Assembly: GCF_000428845.1 (NCBI RefSeq)
Contig: NZ_KE386806.1
Coordinates: forward strand, 66,185-130,184
Direction of reading: 5' to 3'
DNA length: 64,000 bases
Source of the DNA: Dyadobacter alkalitolerans DSM 23607
Lineage (GTDB): Bacteria; Bacteroidota; Bacteroidia; Cytophagales; Spirosomataceae
The position numbers were made by a program, and so were the translations under genes. This document shows, in pieces, positions 1 through 8,538 of the stretch. How positions within the stretch are numbered: position 1 is the first letter of the stretch; every line of letters begins with the position of its first letter. The notes beneath the pieces were generated by a model. The model saw only the letters and a program-made list of their open reading frames with translations. It was not told the origin of the DNA and did no database searches.

Positions 1-724
1 ATTTGGTGGAAATGAAATATTGATGTCTAAGCCGAAAGCGGCAGAAGTTATGCCTTGGGATGATCTGGCGAAACTGCGTTATGAGCAGGATGTGGTTGGT
101 TTTTATATATCCGGGCATCCGCTGGATACATTCCGGGTGGAACTGGACAATTTCTGCAACTGCACGGTAGACAAAGTGATGGAGATTGGTGAAAATGAGC
201 GGGCACCGAAATACTTCGGCAAGGAAATCAATGTAGGAGGAATCGTAACTAGCGCGCAGGAACGCATGTCTAGGAACGGCAGCTTGTTTATGATCTTTAA
301 AATCGAGGATTACCGTGGCTCGATGGAAATGCTTTTGGGTGGTGAGGATTACATTCGTTTCAAAAATTACCTACAGGTTGGCCAGTTCCTGTACATTAAA
401 GGCAAGGTTCAGAACCGCTGGAAACAGGAAGATCAGTTTGAGTTTAAAATTTCCCAGATACAGCTGCTAACGGAGATACGAGAAAAGATGTGCCGTAAAA
501 TCCGCATTAACCTGACACTGGATCAGATCGATGCGCAGTTTATTCATTTGCTTAACGAAACCTTTGGTAATCACCCCGGTGCATGCGCGGTAAATATGAC
601 CGTTGTGGATCCAGAAACGCATTTAGAAGTGGAAATGGTGTCGCGTGGTTACCGGGTTGCGCCTACGAATGAATTGTTCAAAGTGCTCAATGGATTTCAT
701 GGGGTAAAATTCTTTTTAAACTAA
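1..724 (+). CDS. dnaE: DNA polymerase III subunit alpha, C-terminal part
   Basis: The reading frame is open to the first base of the window, so this is the 3' end of a longer gene. The first residues (FGGNEI, then W-D-D-L) lead into the motif GFYISGHPL, typical of the region before the C-terminal OB fold of bacterial DnaE-type replicative polymerases. The OB-fold-like stretch follows (GGIVTSAQERMSRNGS, then a K/R-rich strand). The protein would be the catalytic subunit of the replicase; the polymerase active site lies outside the window. It ends in TAA, 87 bp before trxA. The family assignment is firm; which DnaE paralogue it is cannot be seen from this part. Confidence 0.9.
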   Translation, partial: FGGNEILMSKPKAAEVMPWDDLAKLRYEQDVVGFYISGHPLDTFRVELDNFCNCTVDKVMEIGENERAPKYFGKEINVGGIVTSAQERMSRNGSLFMIFKIEDYRGSMEMLLGGEDYIRFKNYLQVGQFLYIKGKVQNRWKQEDQFEFKISQIQLLTEIREKMCRKIRINLTLDQIDAQFIHLLNETFGNHPGACAVNMTVVDPETHLEVEMVSRGYRVAPTNELFKVLNGFHGVKFFLN

Positions 725-811
725 CCTGATGCAGATAGAATCAGGAACTTTTAGTGGCATATAATCCTTATTACATCAGATTAATAAAAAAACATTAGAC
801 ATTTTTTCGAC

Positions 812-1144
812 ATGGGAAAAGCACTTGAAATTACCGATAGCACCTTTGAAGATCTCATCCAGGGAGATAAACCAGTACTTGTTGACTTTTGGGCTGAATG
901 GTGCGGTCCTTGTAAGATGATCGGACCGGTTGTAGAACAATTGGCTGGCGAATATGAGGGCAAAGCAGTTATTGGTAAAATGGATGTGGATATGAACTCT
1001 TCGATACCAGCTAAATTCGGTATTCGCAGTATCCCAACATTGATGATTTTTAAAGGCGGACAATTAGTAGATAAAGTTGTAGGTGTTGTACCAAAAACAA
1101 CTTTGGAAGATAAATTAAACGCACAAATCGAAGCTACGGTTTAG
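812..1144 (+). CDS. trxA: Thioredoxin
   Basis: 110 residues, the usual length for a single-domain cytoplasmic thioredoxin. The active site WCGPCK is preceded by VDFWAEW, and the cis-proline motif RSIPTLMIF is present, so both the redox cysteines and the fold signature are intact. No signal peptide. It would be the general disulfide reductase serving ribonucleotide reductase, methionine sulfoxide reductases and peroxidases. It follows dnaE on the same strand and is closed by a strong hairpin terminator, so it is probably the last gene of its transcript. Confidence 0.97.
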   Translation: MGKALEITDSTFEDLIQGDKPVLVDFWAEWCGPCKMIGPVVEQLAGEYEGKAVIGKMDVDMNSSIPAKFGIRSIPTLMIFKGGQLVDKVVGVVPKTTLEDKLNAQIEATV

Positions 1145-1170
1145 TAGTAAGCGTTTTGTAGAAAGACTAA

Positions 1171-1196
1171 AAGCTTCCATCCGGAAGCTTTTTTTT
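1171..1196 (+). terminator. Rho-independent terminator after trxA
   Basis: Perfect 8-bp stem (AAGCTTCC / GGAAGCTT) with a 4-nt loop at 1179-1182, running directly into eight T residues. It lies 27 bp after the trxA stop and separates it from the hicAB promoter. Confidence 0.9.
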
Positions 1197-1207
1197 GTGG
1201 GCAGTGG

Positions 1208-1238
1208 TTTGGAAATGGTATATAATTATATACCTTTG
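1208..1238 (+). promoter_or_regulatory. hicAB promoter with embedded 18-bp palindromic operator
   Basis: TTTG at 1208-1211, a 19-bp spacer and TACCTTTG at 1231-1238 match the Bacteroidota housekeeping promoter (TTTG-N19-TAnnTTTG) exactly. Inside the spacer and reaching into the -7 box is a perfect 18-bp palindrome at 1217-1234 (arms GGTATATAA). A dimeric repressor bound there would block polymerase. HicB antitoxins with a C-terminal helix-turn-helix bind such sites, so autoregulation is the natural reading. The promoter elements and palindrome are seen; binding by HicB is inferred. Confidence 0.75.
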
Positions 1239-1264
1239 GATTCAACACTTTGCTCACACTATCA

Positions 1265-1450
1265 ATGAAATATTCAGAGTTTCACCGTATCATACGGCGT
1301 AATGGCTGGTTGCATATCAGAACGCGAGGCAGTCACCATATTTATCAGAAAGACGGCCAGACTTACTCGGTTGCAAATCATGGTGCAAGAGAAATGCCGG
1401 AAGGAACAAGGTTGAAAGCAATTAAAGGAATGAACTTAGAACTAAGATGA
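1265..1450 (+). CDS. hicA: HicA-type mRNA interferase toxin
   Basis: 61 residues from the ATG at 1265 (an in-frame TTG at 1250 is less likely). The sequence has the double-stranded-RNA-binding-like HicA/YcfA pattern: MKYSEFHRIIRRNGW, then the catalytic-histidine motif GSHHIY, then PEGTRLKAIKG. HicA toxins cleave mRNA when not bound by HicB. The stop codon overlaps the hicB start (ATGA), so toxin precedes antitoxin, the usual hicAB order. Every expected HicA feature is present, including the active-site His in GSHH, so the toxin looks functional. Confidence 0.9.
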   Translation: MKYSEFHRIIRRNGWLHIRTRGSHHIYQKDGQTYSVANHGAREMPEGTRLKAIKGMNLELR

Positions 1451-1842
1451 AAAAGATCAGAGTTGTAATCGAGCGGAGCAAGGATTTCTACGGCGCGTAT
1501 GCTGAGAATGTTAAGATGTTAAATGGAGGTGGAGAGACGATTGACGAGGTTAAAAAGTCGGTTCTGGAATGCATCGAGATCATCAAGTCCTTTGACGATA
1601 GAAATATTCCCGCAGCTTTGAAAGGTGAATATGAAATTGTCTGGAAGTTCGACGTTGGAAGCTTTTTGAAATACTATAAAGGCATTTTCAGCCAGTCCGG
1701 CATAGCTCGCTTGACTGGCATTAATGAAAAACAGCTTAACCACTATGCTTCCGGTTTGAAAAAGCCCCGTCCCGCACAGGCGAAAAAGATTGAAGCTGCA
1801 CTGCACCAACTGGGCAGTGAGCTTCTGGCGTTGAAATTGTAG
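1447..1842 (+). CDS. hicB: HicB-type antitoxin with C-terminal DNA-binding domain
   Basis: 131 residues. The N-terminal half is a degenerate RNase-H-like HicB domain (VVIERSKDFYGAYAEN, GGGETIDEVKKSV). The C-terminal half (about 88-125) has a helix-turn-helix: SGIARLTGINEKQLNHYASG. It would neutralise HicA and repress the operon through the palindrome upstream of hicA. It overlaps hicA by 4 bp (ATGA), implying coupled translation. It converges on the mutarotase gene with only 8 bp between stops. Confidence 0.9.
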   Translation: MKKIRVVIERSKDFYGAYAENVKMLNGGGETIDEVKKSVLECIEIIKSFDDRNIPAALKGEYEIVWKFDVGSFLKYYKGIFSQSGIARLTGINEKQLNHYASGLKKPRPAQAKKIEAALHQLGSELLALKL

Positions 1843-1850
1843 CGATCAAT

Positions 1851-2729
1851 CTATTCGCTAATTTCGATCTCAAACTTCGCTTCGAACTTGTTGCCAGCGG
1901 CCAGCTCTAAAATTCCTTCTTTGGTTTCAAAGTTCTGGTCCGAGTCGGCGCTGTCGGCTATACCTAGCCAGGGTTCGATGCAGACGAAGTTGCCGCCGGG
2001 TTTTGCCCAGATGCCAAGATATTTGAAGTCGTCGTAATGCAGGGTGATGACTTGTGGGGATTTTGTGCTTCGGAGACTTACTTGTTTTGAAACTAAATGT
2101 TTGAAAATCAGCGCATCGTTGTCAAACAAATGTCTGTTTAAGTGAAGGATATTGGTGTTTTCGAAAACAGGCTTTGCGGTGTTCCCGACCAGGCCGTCCT
2201 TCTCTAACAGCCAGGTTGCGTCGTTTTCAACAGCGTAGAATTCAAGATAGTAATCCTCGTAAACCTCACCGTCATGCAGAGGACATTTAAATGCGGGATG
2301 TCCACCCAGCGAAAATAACATTTCCTCATTTCCGTGATTGACCACTTCATGATTGACAATGATCCGCTTTTCCTGCAGGCTGTAAGTAATGCGGAATTCA
2401 AATTCGAATGGGTAAATTTCTAATGTTTTTTCACTGAATTTTAGTCCGAATGTCAGGCTGTCGTTCGTTTGGTCGACAAGTTTTACGTCCGCATTATTTC
2501 TGATAAAACCGTGGCGCGGGACTGCATATTGCTTGCCTTTGTAGTTTACAAAACGATCTTTAATCGCTCCGATTACAGGAAAAAGCACAGGGGCATAACT
2601 CGCCCAAACGTCCGGATCGGCGTCCCATAAAAAGTCTTTTCCTGTAATGGCTGACTGGATCTGGCAAAGTTCTGCGCCTTTTTCCTGCACGGAAATTTTT
2701 AGAAAATGATTTTCGACTGAGTAGTTCAT
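1851..2729 (-). CDS. Aldose 1-epimerase family protein (LacX/YeaD-like mutarotase)
   Basis: 292 residues of the galactose-mutarotase fold. Visible signatures are an active-site His in LGGHPAFKCPL (about residues 141-151) and the late Glu in FVCIEPWLG. Members interconvert alpha and beta anomers of free sugars; the LacX-like branch has no firmly known substrate. No signal peptide, so cytoplasmic. Its ATG overlaps the stop of the upstream aminotransferase (ATGA), making it the last gene of the minus-strand run starting at 9294. Substrate unknown. Confidence 0.8.
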   Translation of the reverse strand: MNYSVENHFLKISVQEKGAELCQIQSAITGKDFLWDADPDVWASYAPVLFPVIGAIKDRFVNYKGKQYAVPRHGFIRNNADVKLVDQTNDSLTFGLKFSEKTLEIYPFEFEFRITYSLQEKRIIVNHEVVNHGNEEMLFSLGGHPAFKCPLHDGEVYEDYYLEFYAVENDATWLLEKDGLVGNTAKPVFENTNILHLNRHLFDNDALIFKHLVSKQVSLRSTKSPQVITLHYDDFKYLGIWAKPGGNFVCIEPWLGIADSADSDQNFETKEGILELAAGNKFEAKFEIEISE

Positions 2730-3946
2730 ATGTTGCTATCGTTCAAAACGGATAATATTACGTCGCAAGCTTCGCGGATCTGGTCTTCGGTAATGGTAAG
2801 CGGTGGGGCAATGCGCATGGCGTTCTCGCAAAACAAAAACCAGTCGGTAACCACGCCGCGTTCAATGCAGCGATCAATGGTGTCCTTTAACTTCGCGAAT
2901 GATTCCATTTTCGCCGCGAGCATCAAGCCTCTTCCCCTTACTTCCTTAATGGCCGGGTGGACCAGCAATGCTTTGAAAAGTGCTCCTTTTTCTATGGCGG
3001 ATGCTGCCAGGCCTTCCTCTAATGTCACTTGCAATGCCGCCAGCGAAGACGCGCAGCTTACCGGATGACCGCCAAATGTAGTAATGTGGCCAAGTATGGG
3101 ATTATTTTTGAAAACACGCATGATTTCCTGCGAAGCCATAAAGGCACCAATCGGCATGCCGCCGCCCATTCCTTTGGCACCGAGCAGCATGTCGGGGTAA
3201 ACATTAAACTGCTCAAAGGCCCAAAACGATCCCGTACGGCCATATCCTGACTGAATTTCATCAAAAATCAAAAGCGCGCCCGTCTCAGTGCATTTTTTTC
3301 GAAGTGCCGGAAAATAGTCGTCACCCGGCACACAGACCCCGGATTCTCCGCCGATGACTTCAATGATAATGGCTGCCGTCTTATCTGTTATTTTCTCAAT
3401 ATCGGGTAAAAAACCATGCTGAATGTGCGTAATGCCGGGAAGCAACGGGCGGAAATTTCGCTTGAAAAACTCCGCTCCGGCCAGACTTAGAGCTCCTTGC
3501 GTCGCGCCGTGATAGGCGTTAAAGCAAGAAACAAATTCATCACGACCGGTAAATCGTTTGGCCAGTTTCATCGCGCCTTCGACTGCTTCCGTCCCGGAAT
3601 TTGTGAAATATACATTATCAATCAAGCCATATGGCGAAGGATTTGCGCTCGTTAAATGCAATGTTTCAGTGAGTGCCTTTGCGAGCTGCACTTGCGTGCT
3701 TTGTACATATTCTCCGTACACAAGCAAGTGCATATGCTTTTCAAGTTGCTCATAAACAGCTGCTAACACCTTCGGATGCCGGTGTCCCACATTGCTTACC
3801 GCGATTCCGGAAATCAGGTCCATGTATTTCTTGCCGTCCGGGCCATACATATAGACGCCTTCCGCTCTTACGATTTCAAGGGCAAGCGGGTAATCGGATG
3901 TCTGGGCGAGGTGATCGAAGAAGTGTTGACGGTGAGATATATGCAT
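2726..3946 (-). CDS. Class III PLP-dependent aminotransferase
   Basis: 406 residues, full length for fold-type I class III transaminases (acetylornithine, ornithine and 4-aminobutyrate types). The motif IFDEIQSGYGRTG contains the cofactor-ring Asp, and the Schiff-base Lys is in LGAKGMGGGMPIGAF. Substrate cannot be read from sequence. Biosynthetic arginine genes are not nearby; instead it follows two ATP-grasp proteins, a carboxylate-amine ligase and an amidotransferase, which suggests it supplies or modifies an amino building block for that cluster (inference). A short inverted repeat (3958-3976) lies in the 57-bp gap to the upstream gene. Confidence 0.85.
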   Translation of the reverse strand: MHISHRQHFFDHLAQTSDYPLALEIVRAEGVYMYGPDGKKYMDLISGIAVSNVGHRHPKVLAAVYEQLEKHMHLLVYGEYVQSTQVQLAKALTETLHLTSANPSPYGLIDNVYFTNSGTEAVEGAMKLAKRFTGRDEFVSCFNAYHGATQGALSLAGAEFFKRNFRPLLPGITHIQHGFLPDIEKITDKTAAIIIEVIGGESGVCVPGDDYFPALRKKCTETGALLIFDEIQSGYGRTGSFWAFEQFNVYPDMLLGAKGMGGGMPIGAFMASQEIMRVFKNNPILGHITTFGGHPVSCASSLAALQVTLEEGLAASAIEKGALFKALLVHPAIKEVRGRGLMLAAKMESFAKLKDTIDRCIERGVVTDWFLFCENAMRIAPPLTITEDQIREACDVILSVLNDSNI

Positions 3947-4003
3947 TCTAAAAGTTCAATACTTTTGAAAAGTATTTTATTATTTAATTTTATAAAACTT
4001 AAT

Positions 4004-5197
4004 TTACTTTTCGAAAAAGGCTGCGCTTCCGCCAACCCACGTAAAATCCTTATTATAGCGAACCCCGATCATTTCGCCCCGGCTCAGCCGGCTCAGCGCA
4101 ATGAACAATTCCGGTTTTTCCGCATTGTCATTCCAGCCGTACATCATGCGGATTTCACATTTAACCAATCCATCCGGCGCTTGAATGACTGGTTCATAGG
4201 TCACTTTTCGCTGTAATATATAGTTTTCCGGATCCGGCAATGCTGCTAAATCTGCTTTTGTAATGTGCAATTGTACGCCTGAGCCAGCAAATGAAAAAAG
4301 GGGCTTCAAAACGTAATTTTCAAGATCAGTAGGAAAATTGCCTTTATAATCACTTACAAAACGCGTTTCCGGAATGTATGCACTTTGGAGAAAGGGAATC
4401 GAAAACTTGCTGATCCTGAAAAACCAGTTGGGATGACCCACCCAGCTTACATTTACATCGTCCGTAAGACGGTAACTCGTTTGCAGGTCGGAATAGTTGA
4501 GCAGATCATCGAATATGAGCCGGTTATAGATCCTTTTAACCTGAATTCTTCTGCCACTCTCTTCGTAAAACAGATGTTTTCCTTCTTTAATTAATTTGGT
4601 ATAACAAACAGCCTTGATGCCCAGCATTGCTTCTGTTACCGCAAAATCGACGCGCGTCTTTTGCTTTTCTGGAAAGATCTCCAAGAGAATGACATTTTCA
4701 GGTTTTTCACCAGCCAGGATCAAATCTTTTAGTTTCTCAACATAAGCTGCATACGAATCAGCGCCAAAGCAGTAAGTGAAATTTTCAGGAATGTCGAAAT
4801 GCTTTTTGAAGTTTTCGGACAAGTAAGCCTGATAGCCGAATAGGGAAGGAAAGCCTTGTAATTCAATTAATTGCGGAACTAGATTTCCTGTCTCATCTTC
4901 ACAAACGGCGAAGTCGATAGCCAGAAAAGATGTGTGCTCATTCTCATTAGGCACAGCTTGGTCGGCTGGAACGGCCCTTTCTGTTTGACTTAGAAATTCG
5001 GGCGAACGCAATGTTTTGATAATTTGCTCCGAAGCGATGTTGATCTTTTCGAGCAAATCTTTCGGAACAAATATCGGGGTTTCGGCTACGCGAAAATCAA
5101 GTTGTCCGGGGAAATCGAGATCAAATGACTTTACGAATTTTTCATATTTATCCCCGGTGAAAGAGTCATTGAATGCTTCGCGCGCTTGCTTATGCAT
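4004..5197 (-). CDS. Probable circularly permuted ATP-grasp-like ligase
   Basis: 397 residues with no close family I can name. Motif order resembles circularly permuted ATP-grasp proteins: an acidic metal-site-like strand first (QLIELQGFPSLFGYQ), then VKRIYNRLIFDDLL, then a G-H-P-N-W segment, then a nucleotide-binding-like strand (NYVLKPLFSFAGSGVQLHI) and a late R-M-M-Y-G strand. Such enzymes join a carboxylate to an amine using ATP. It overlaps the upstream amidotransferase by 8 bp and sits among other amide-forming enzymes. The assignment rests on motif order by eye; it could also be an inactive relative. Confidence 0.55.
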   Translation of the reverse strand: MHKQAREAFNDSFTGDKYEKFVKSFDLDFPGQLDFRVAETPIFVPKDLLEKINIASEQIIKTLRSPEFLSQTERAVPADQAVPNENEHTSFLAIDFAVCEDETGNLVPQLIELQGFPSLFGYQAYLSENFKKHFDIPENFTYCFGADSYAAYVEKLKDLILAGEKPENVILLEIFPEKQKTRVDFAVTEAMLGIKAVCYTKLIKEGKHLFYEESGRRIQVKRIYNRLIFDDLLNYSDLQTSYRLTDDVNVSWVGHPNWFFRISKFSIPFLQSAYIPETRFVSDYKGNFPTDLENYVLKPLFSFAGSGVQLHITKADLAALPDPENYILQRKVTYEPVIQAPDGLVKCEIRMMYGWNDNAEKPELFIALSRLSRGEMIGVRYNKDFTWVGGSAAFFEK

Positions 5198-6032
5198 ATG
5201 CAGGCATAAAAGTTTTGTTCAAAGCATTTTTAAGAAACGCGGGAATGATCACAGATTCAGTCATCATAATCTTGTCCGGATCATTCAAATGCATGATCAT
5301 ATCATTGTATTTCGCTTCACCGTGATTGGCGATGATTGCGGCTTTTTTGTCTTCGCGCAAAAAGTAACGGAGCATGCCTTCGGCATCTGCCTCCGGATGA
5401 AACTGTGTTCCTACGATCTCTTTTGAGAAACGGATAGCCATTACAGCGCGTTCCAGCGGCACATGCGGCCTGATTTTTTCTAAACAAAGCAGCTTAGCGC
5501 CCAGATCATCAAAAGCGAACTGATTAGGCTGTGTAACCTGATAATCGCGTGAATCAACGATCCAGAACGGATCAGCCAGAGCTGTTAAAAGAGGATCCTT
5601 ACGCCCAGCAGCAGATTTATATACAGGAAATGTGCCGAAGGAAGTTTTCCGTCTCTTGCTCACGCTCGCCAGTTGCCAGTGAATGCAGGCCATTTGAAAT
5701 GAGTGACAAATTAAGAAAAGGTGTTTTTTTACCTTATTATGCCTGCTGGCATTGAACCGCAGCATCTGATCCAAAAACCCAAAAAATTTTTTCTCCCAGG
5801 CCGCGCCGACCGGCGATGGGTTACCAGGGCCGCCAGTTGAAATATATGCGTCGAAATCCAATCCGGGGATCTCCAATTTTTGTCGGACATCAAAAACAGT
5901 GTAGGCAACGTCCAAAGATTCCTGCTCACCGAATGCAGTTATAATCTTCTTAATACAACGCATTCCCTCGTTTTCGAAACCATCGTACATATCCAGAATG
6001 GCAATCCGGAAATGTTTTTTGTTATCGTTCAT
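5190..6032 (-). CDS. Class I glutamine amidotransferase-like protein
   Basis: 280 residues. The triad of class I (Cys-His-Glu) glutaminase domains is visible: Cys in LFLICHSFQMA, and His and Glu in GTQFHPEAD; the oxyanion loop is STGGPGNPSP. The elbow around the Cys is C-H-S rather than the common G-x-C-x-G. Stand-alone members release ammonia from glutamine for a partner, or hydrolyse a gamma-glutamyl bond. Position between a YbdK-type ligase and an ATP-grasp protein supports either ammonia supply or removal of a glutamyl group (inference). It overlaps the next gene by 8 bp and lies 112 bp after the ligase gene. Confidence 0.8.
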   Translation of the reverse strand: MNDNKKHFRIAILDMYDGFENEGMRCIKKIITAFGEQESLDVAYTVFDVRQKLEIPGLDFDAYISTGGPGNPSPVGAAWEKKFFGFLDQMLRFNASRHNKVKKHLFLICHSFQMACIHWQLASVSKRRKTSFGTFPVYKSAAGRKDPLLTALADPFWIVDSRDYQVTQPNQFAFDDLGAKLLCLEKIRPHVPLERAVMAIRFSKEIVGTQFHPEADAEGMLRYFLREDKKAAIIANHGEAKYNDMIMHLNDPDKIMMTESVIIPAFLKNALNKTFMPAYA

Positions 6033-6144
6033 CTTAAAAAGCTGCTTATTTAACGTCAGCCGTTAGCATTATTTGTAATAAATAGAGTAAATATGGTTAA
6101 CAACCTGACCCGCTAATAGTTCGCCGCGAGCCGAAAAAGATGCC

Positions 6145-7245
6145 TCAATCTAACCCGATTCGTGTTTCAGAAACGATGTAATCCACCACAGCATTCATAC
6201 TTCCAGTTTGCTCAAAAACAGCCAGTTGACGGTCAGCGCCCGTTCCCATAGCCATAATTTGATGGATATAGTCGATCTCTTTACGGCTTCCCAGCTCGTC
6301 GACAACATCGTCTATAAATTCCAGGAGCTCAACGACGAGCATCTTGTATTCCACTTCCTCCTGCTTACCAAAGTCGATGAGCTTGCCGTGGATGCCGTAA
6401 CGCGCAGCCCGCCACTTGTTTTCATTGATCAGCATGCGGTGATAGGGCCTGAATGTCAGGTTCATTCGATGCAACTTATGGATTTTGGCAACAAGCGCCT
6501 GCATAATAGCAGCCAGACAAATGGTCTCATCCGTACGCATAGGAACGTCGCACATGCGGAATTCAATGGTGTCGAAAAACGGATGGACGCGAATGTCCCA
6601 CCAGATCTTTTTACCATTATCAATGCATTTGGTCTTAATCAGCAGATTGACATATTCATCGTATTCGGCTGCGCTTGAAAACGAATCCGGTATGCCGGTT
6701 CGGGGGAATTTATCAAAAACCTTAGACCTGTAAGACTTGAAACCCGTGTTACGACCGCACCAGAACGGCGAATTGGTTGACAATGCATAAATATGCGGCA
6801 GGAAATATCGCACCGCATTCATGATCTGAATGGCTTCGTCCCGATTTTCAATCCCAACGTGCACGTGCAACCCGAAAATCAGGTTGCCGCGTGCTACGTC
6901 GCGCATTTCATCGATAATTTCGTCATAGCGGGGATCATCTGTAATGAGCTGGTCGACCCAGTCTGCGAACGGGTGTGTTCCGGCTGCGGCGACTTGCAAA
7001 TTCTGCTTATCAGCCAGGTCCAGGATCATCTTCCTCAGATAGGTAACTTCCTCACGCGCCTCCTGAATGTTATGACAAATGTTGGTGCCTACTTCCACAA
7101 CAGCCTGGTGCATTTCGGCTTTCACACGCTCTTTCAGCGTAATCTTTCCGTCCTCAACAAGCTTTGACATATGCGACCTGAGATTCCTCGTCACAGGATC
7201 GATGGTCTGAAATTCTTCTTCAATTCCCAGCGTGAAAGTGGCCAT
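6145..7245 (-). CDS. YbdK-type carboxylate-amine ligase (GCS2 family)
   Basis: 366 residues, the typical length of the YbdK branch of the glutamate-cysteine ligase 2 family. The N-terminal LGIEEEFQTID supplies metal-binding acidic residues; MHQAVVEVGTNIC and GLHVHVGIE follow in the expected order. Family members form gamma-glutamyl or related amide bonds with ATP; E. coli YbdK has only weak glutamate-cysteine ligase activity, and the true substrates of most members are unknown. It lies 22 bp downstream of the ATP-grasp gene, so the two are probably co-transcribed and may act in sequence. Confidence 0.88.
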   Translation of the reverse strand: MATFTLGIEEEFQTIDPVTRNLRSHMSKLVEDGKITLKERVKAEMHQAVVEVGTNICHNIQEAREEVTYLRKMILDLADKQNLQVAAAGTHPFADWVDQLITDDPRYDEIIDEMRDVARGNLIFGLHVHVGIENRDEAIQIMNAVRYFLPHIYALSTNSPFWCGRNTGFKSYRSKVFDKFPRTGIPDSFSSAAEYDEYVNLLIKTKCIDNGKKIWWDIRVHPFFDTIEFRMCDVPMRTDETICLAAIMQALVAKIHKLHRMNLTFRPYHRMLINENKWRAARYGIHGKLIDFGKQEEVEYKMLVVELLEFIDDVVDELGSRKEIDYIHQIMAMGTGADRQLAVFEQTGSMNAVVDYIVSETRIGLD

Positions 7246-7267
7246 AAAGCGTGCGTAAGTGGTTGGT

Positions 7268-8518
7268 TTAAGGTTTTTTCAATTTAGAATTGGCGGCAGG
7301 CGCTTTGGTAGCAGCCGCTTTTTTGGTTGGGATTTTGGGCGTCGGCTCGCTCGGAACGGGCTGGTTGCCTTTGTCCTCCACAAGCTTTGACGATTTCTTT
7401 GGCGTAATGGCTTTCACCTTCACTTCTTTGGCAGAAGCCGGGGCTGCCAGCGGAGTCTCTGCGGATGCAGTAGCGCTTACCGGGGTGCTGTCCGCAGGAG
7501 CGTCAATGCTTGCAGAAGCGCTTGTGTTCTCAGCAGCATTCATGCTTGTGGGAGCACCCATGTTTGCGGGAGCGCCTATCGCATCCTTTACAAATGTTCC
7601 CCATGTCAGGTTGGTTTGGCCAGGCACATGTGCTTTGGCTTTTTCAATGGCCAGATTAGCGGCAGCTTCTACCACCCATTCAAAATTATCGCGACCTACG
7701 GAATAAATGTCGGCATCGGGAGCAGGATTGCAAAAGTCGATGGCGATAGGGATGCCATCCCGCACGGCAAATTCTACGGTGTTAAAATCGTAGCCCAGCG
7801 CAATGTTTAATCTTAATGTATAATCTCTTATTGTTTCCAATAATTTTTCCCCTTCTTCGCCGGTTGCCTTCATTTCGGCTGCGTAGCGTAAATGATGTGG
7901 GTTTCTCGGTTCATAAGGCATGATCAGCACGTCTTTCTGGCCAATGCAGTAGCAACGGAAATAGTCGGTAAACTCGATTTCTTCTTGCAGCATCATTACC
8001 AACTGGCCGGTTTCCTCGTGCTTATGCCACATATCATGCGGATTTACCACTTTATAAACGCTTTTCCACCCACCTCCGTCGTGTGGTTTCATATAGGCGG
8101 GAAAGCCAATGTATTCAAATATTTCTTCCCAGGCCATCGGAAATGCCAGGTTGCGGAAGGATGTTTCGGTTGTGTTATCAGGGCGCTGTTTGGAAGGGAT
8201 CAGCACCGTTTTTGGCACCGGAACTCCGATTTTCTCGGCCAGTGCATTATTGAAAAATTTCTCGTCGGCACTCCACCAAAAAGGGTTATTAATGACCGCC
8301 GTGCCTGATAATGCGGCGTTTTTCAGATATGCACGATAAAAAGGCACATCCTGAGAAATCCGGTCAATGATCACCGCGTACTCAGTCGGATCGGCTTGTA
8401 CTACTTTGTCAATCGTCACGGCTTCTGCGATGAAGCCGCTGTCTTTGCTATTCACTCTTTCAATAAATGCGTTCGGGAAAGTGTTTTCCATTCCAAACAA
8501 AATGCCTATTTTTTTCAT
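7268..8518 (-). CDS. RimK/D-Ala-D-Ala ligase-like ATP-grasp protein with basic low-complexity tail
   Basis: 416 residues from the ATG at 8518 (MKKIGILFGMEN); an earlier in-frame start at 8605 would run into the esterase gene and is rejected. The first 310 residues look like a canonical ATP-grasp ligase: a Gly-rich loop in YMKPHDGGGWKSVY, the acceptor strand LQEEIEF, and a metal site in NTVEFAVRDG plus DFCNPAPD. The last 100 residues are rich in Ala, Pro, Ser and then Lys (KKSSK, KKAAATKAP), resembling histone H1-like tails. The tail is odd for a soluble ligase and may bind a polyanion or tether the enzyme. Gaps are 20 bp to the esterase and 22 bp to the YbdK gene. Confidence 0.8.
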   Translation of the reverse strand: MKKIGILFGMENTFPNAFIERVNSKDSGFIAEAVTIDKVVQADPTEYAVIIDRISQDVPFYRAYLKNAALSGTAVINNPFWWSADEKFFNNALAEKIGVPVPKTVLIPSKQRPDNTTETSFRNLAFPMAWEEIFEYIGFPAYMKPHDGGGWKSVYKVVNPHDMWHKHEETGQLVMMLQEEIEFTDYFRCYCIGQKDVLIMPYEPRNPHHLRYAAEMKATGEEGEKLLETIRDYTLRLNIALGYDFNTVEFAVRDGIPIAIDFCNPAPDADIYSVGRDNFEWVVEAAANLAIEKAKAHVPGQTNLTWGTFVKDAIGAPANMGAPTSMNAAENTSASASIDAPADSTPVSATASAETPLAAPASAKEVKVKAITPKKSSKLVEDKGNQPVPSEPTPKIPTKKAAATKAPAANSKLKKP

Positions 8519-8538
8519 ATCCGGTTTTTGTTTTGTAT

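Noticed and set aside
7290..7706. Plus-strand 138-residue Ala/Gly-rich frame
   Set aside because: Antisense to the low-complexity tail of the ATP-grasp gene; no independent support.
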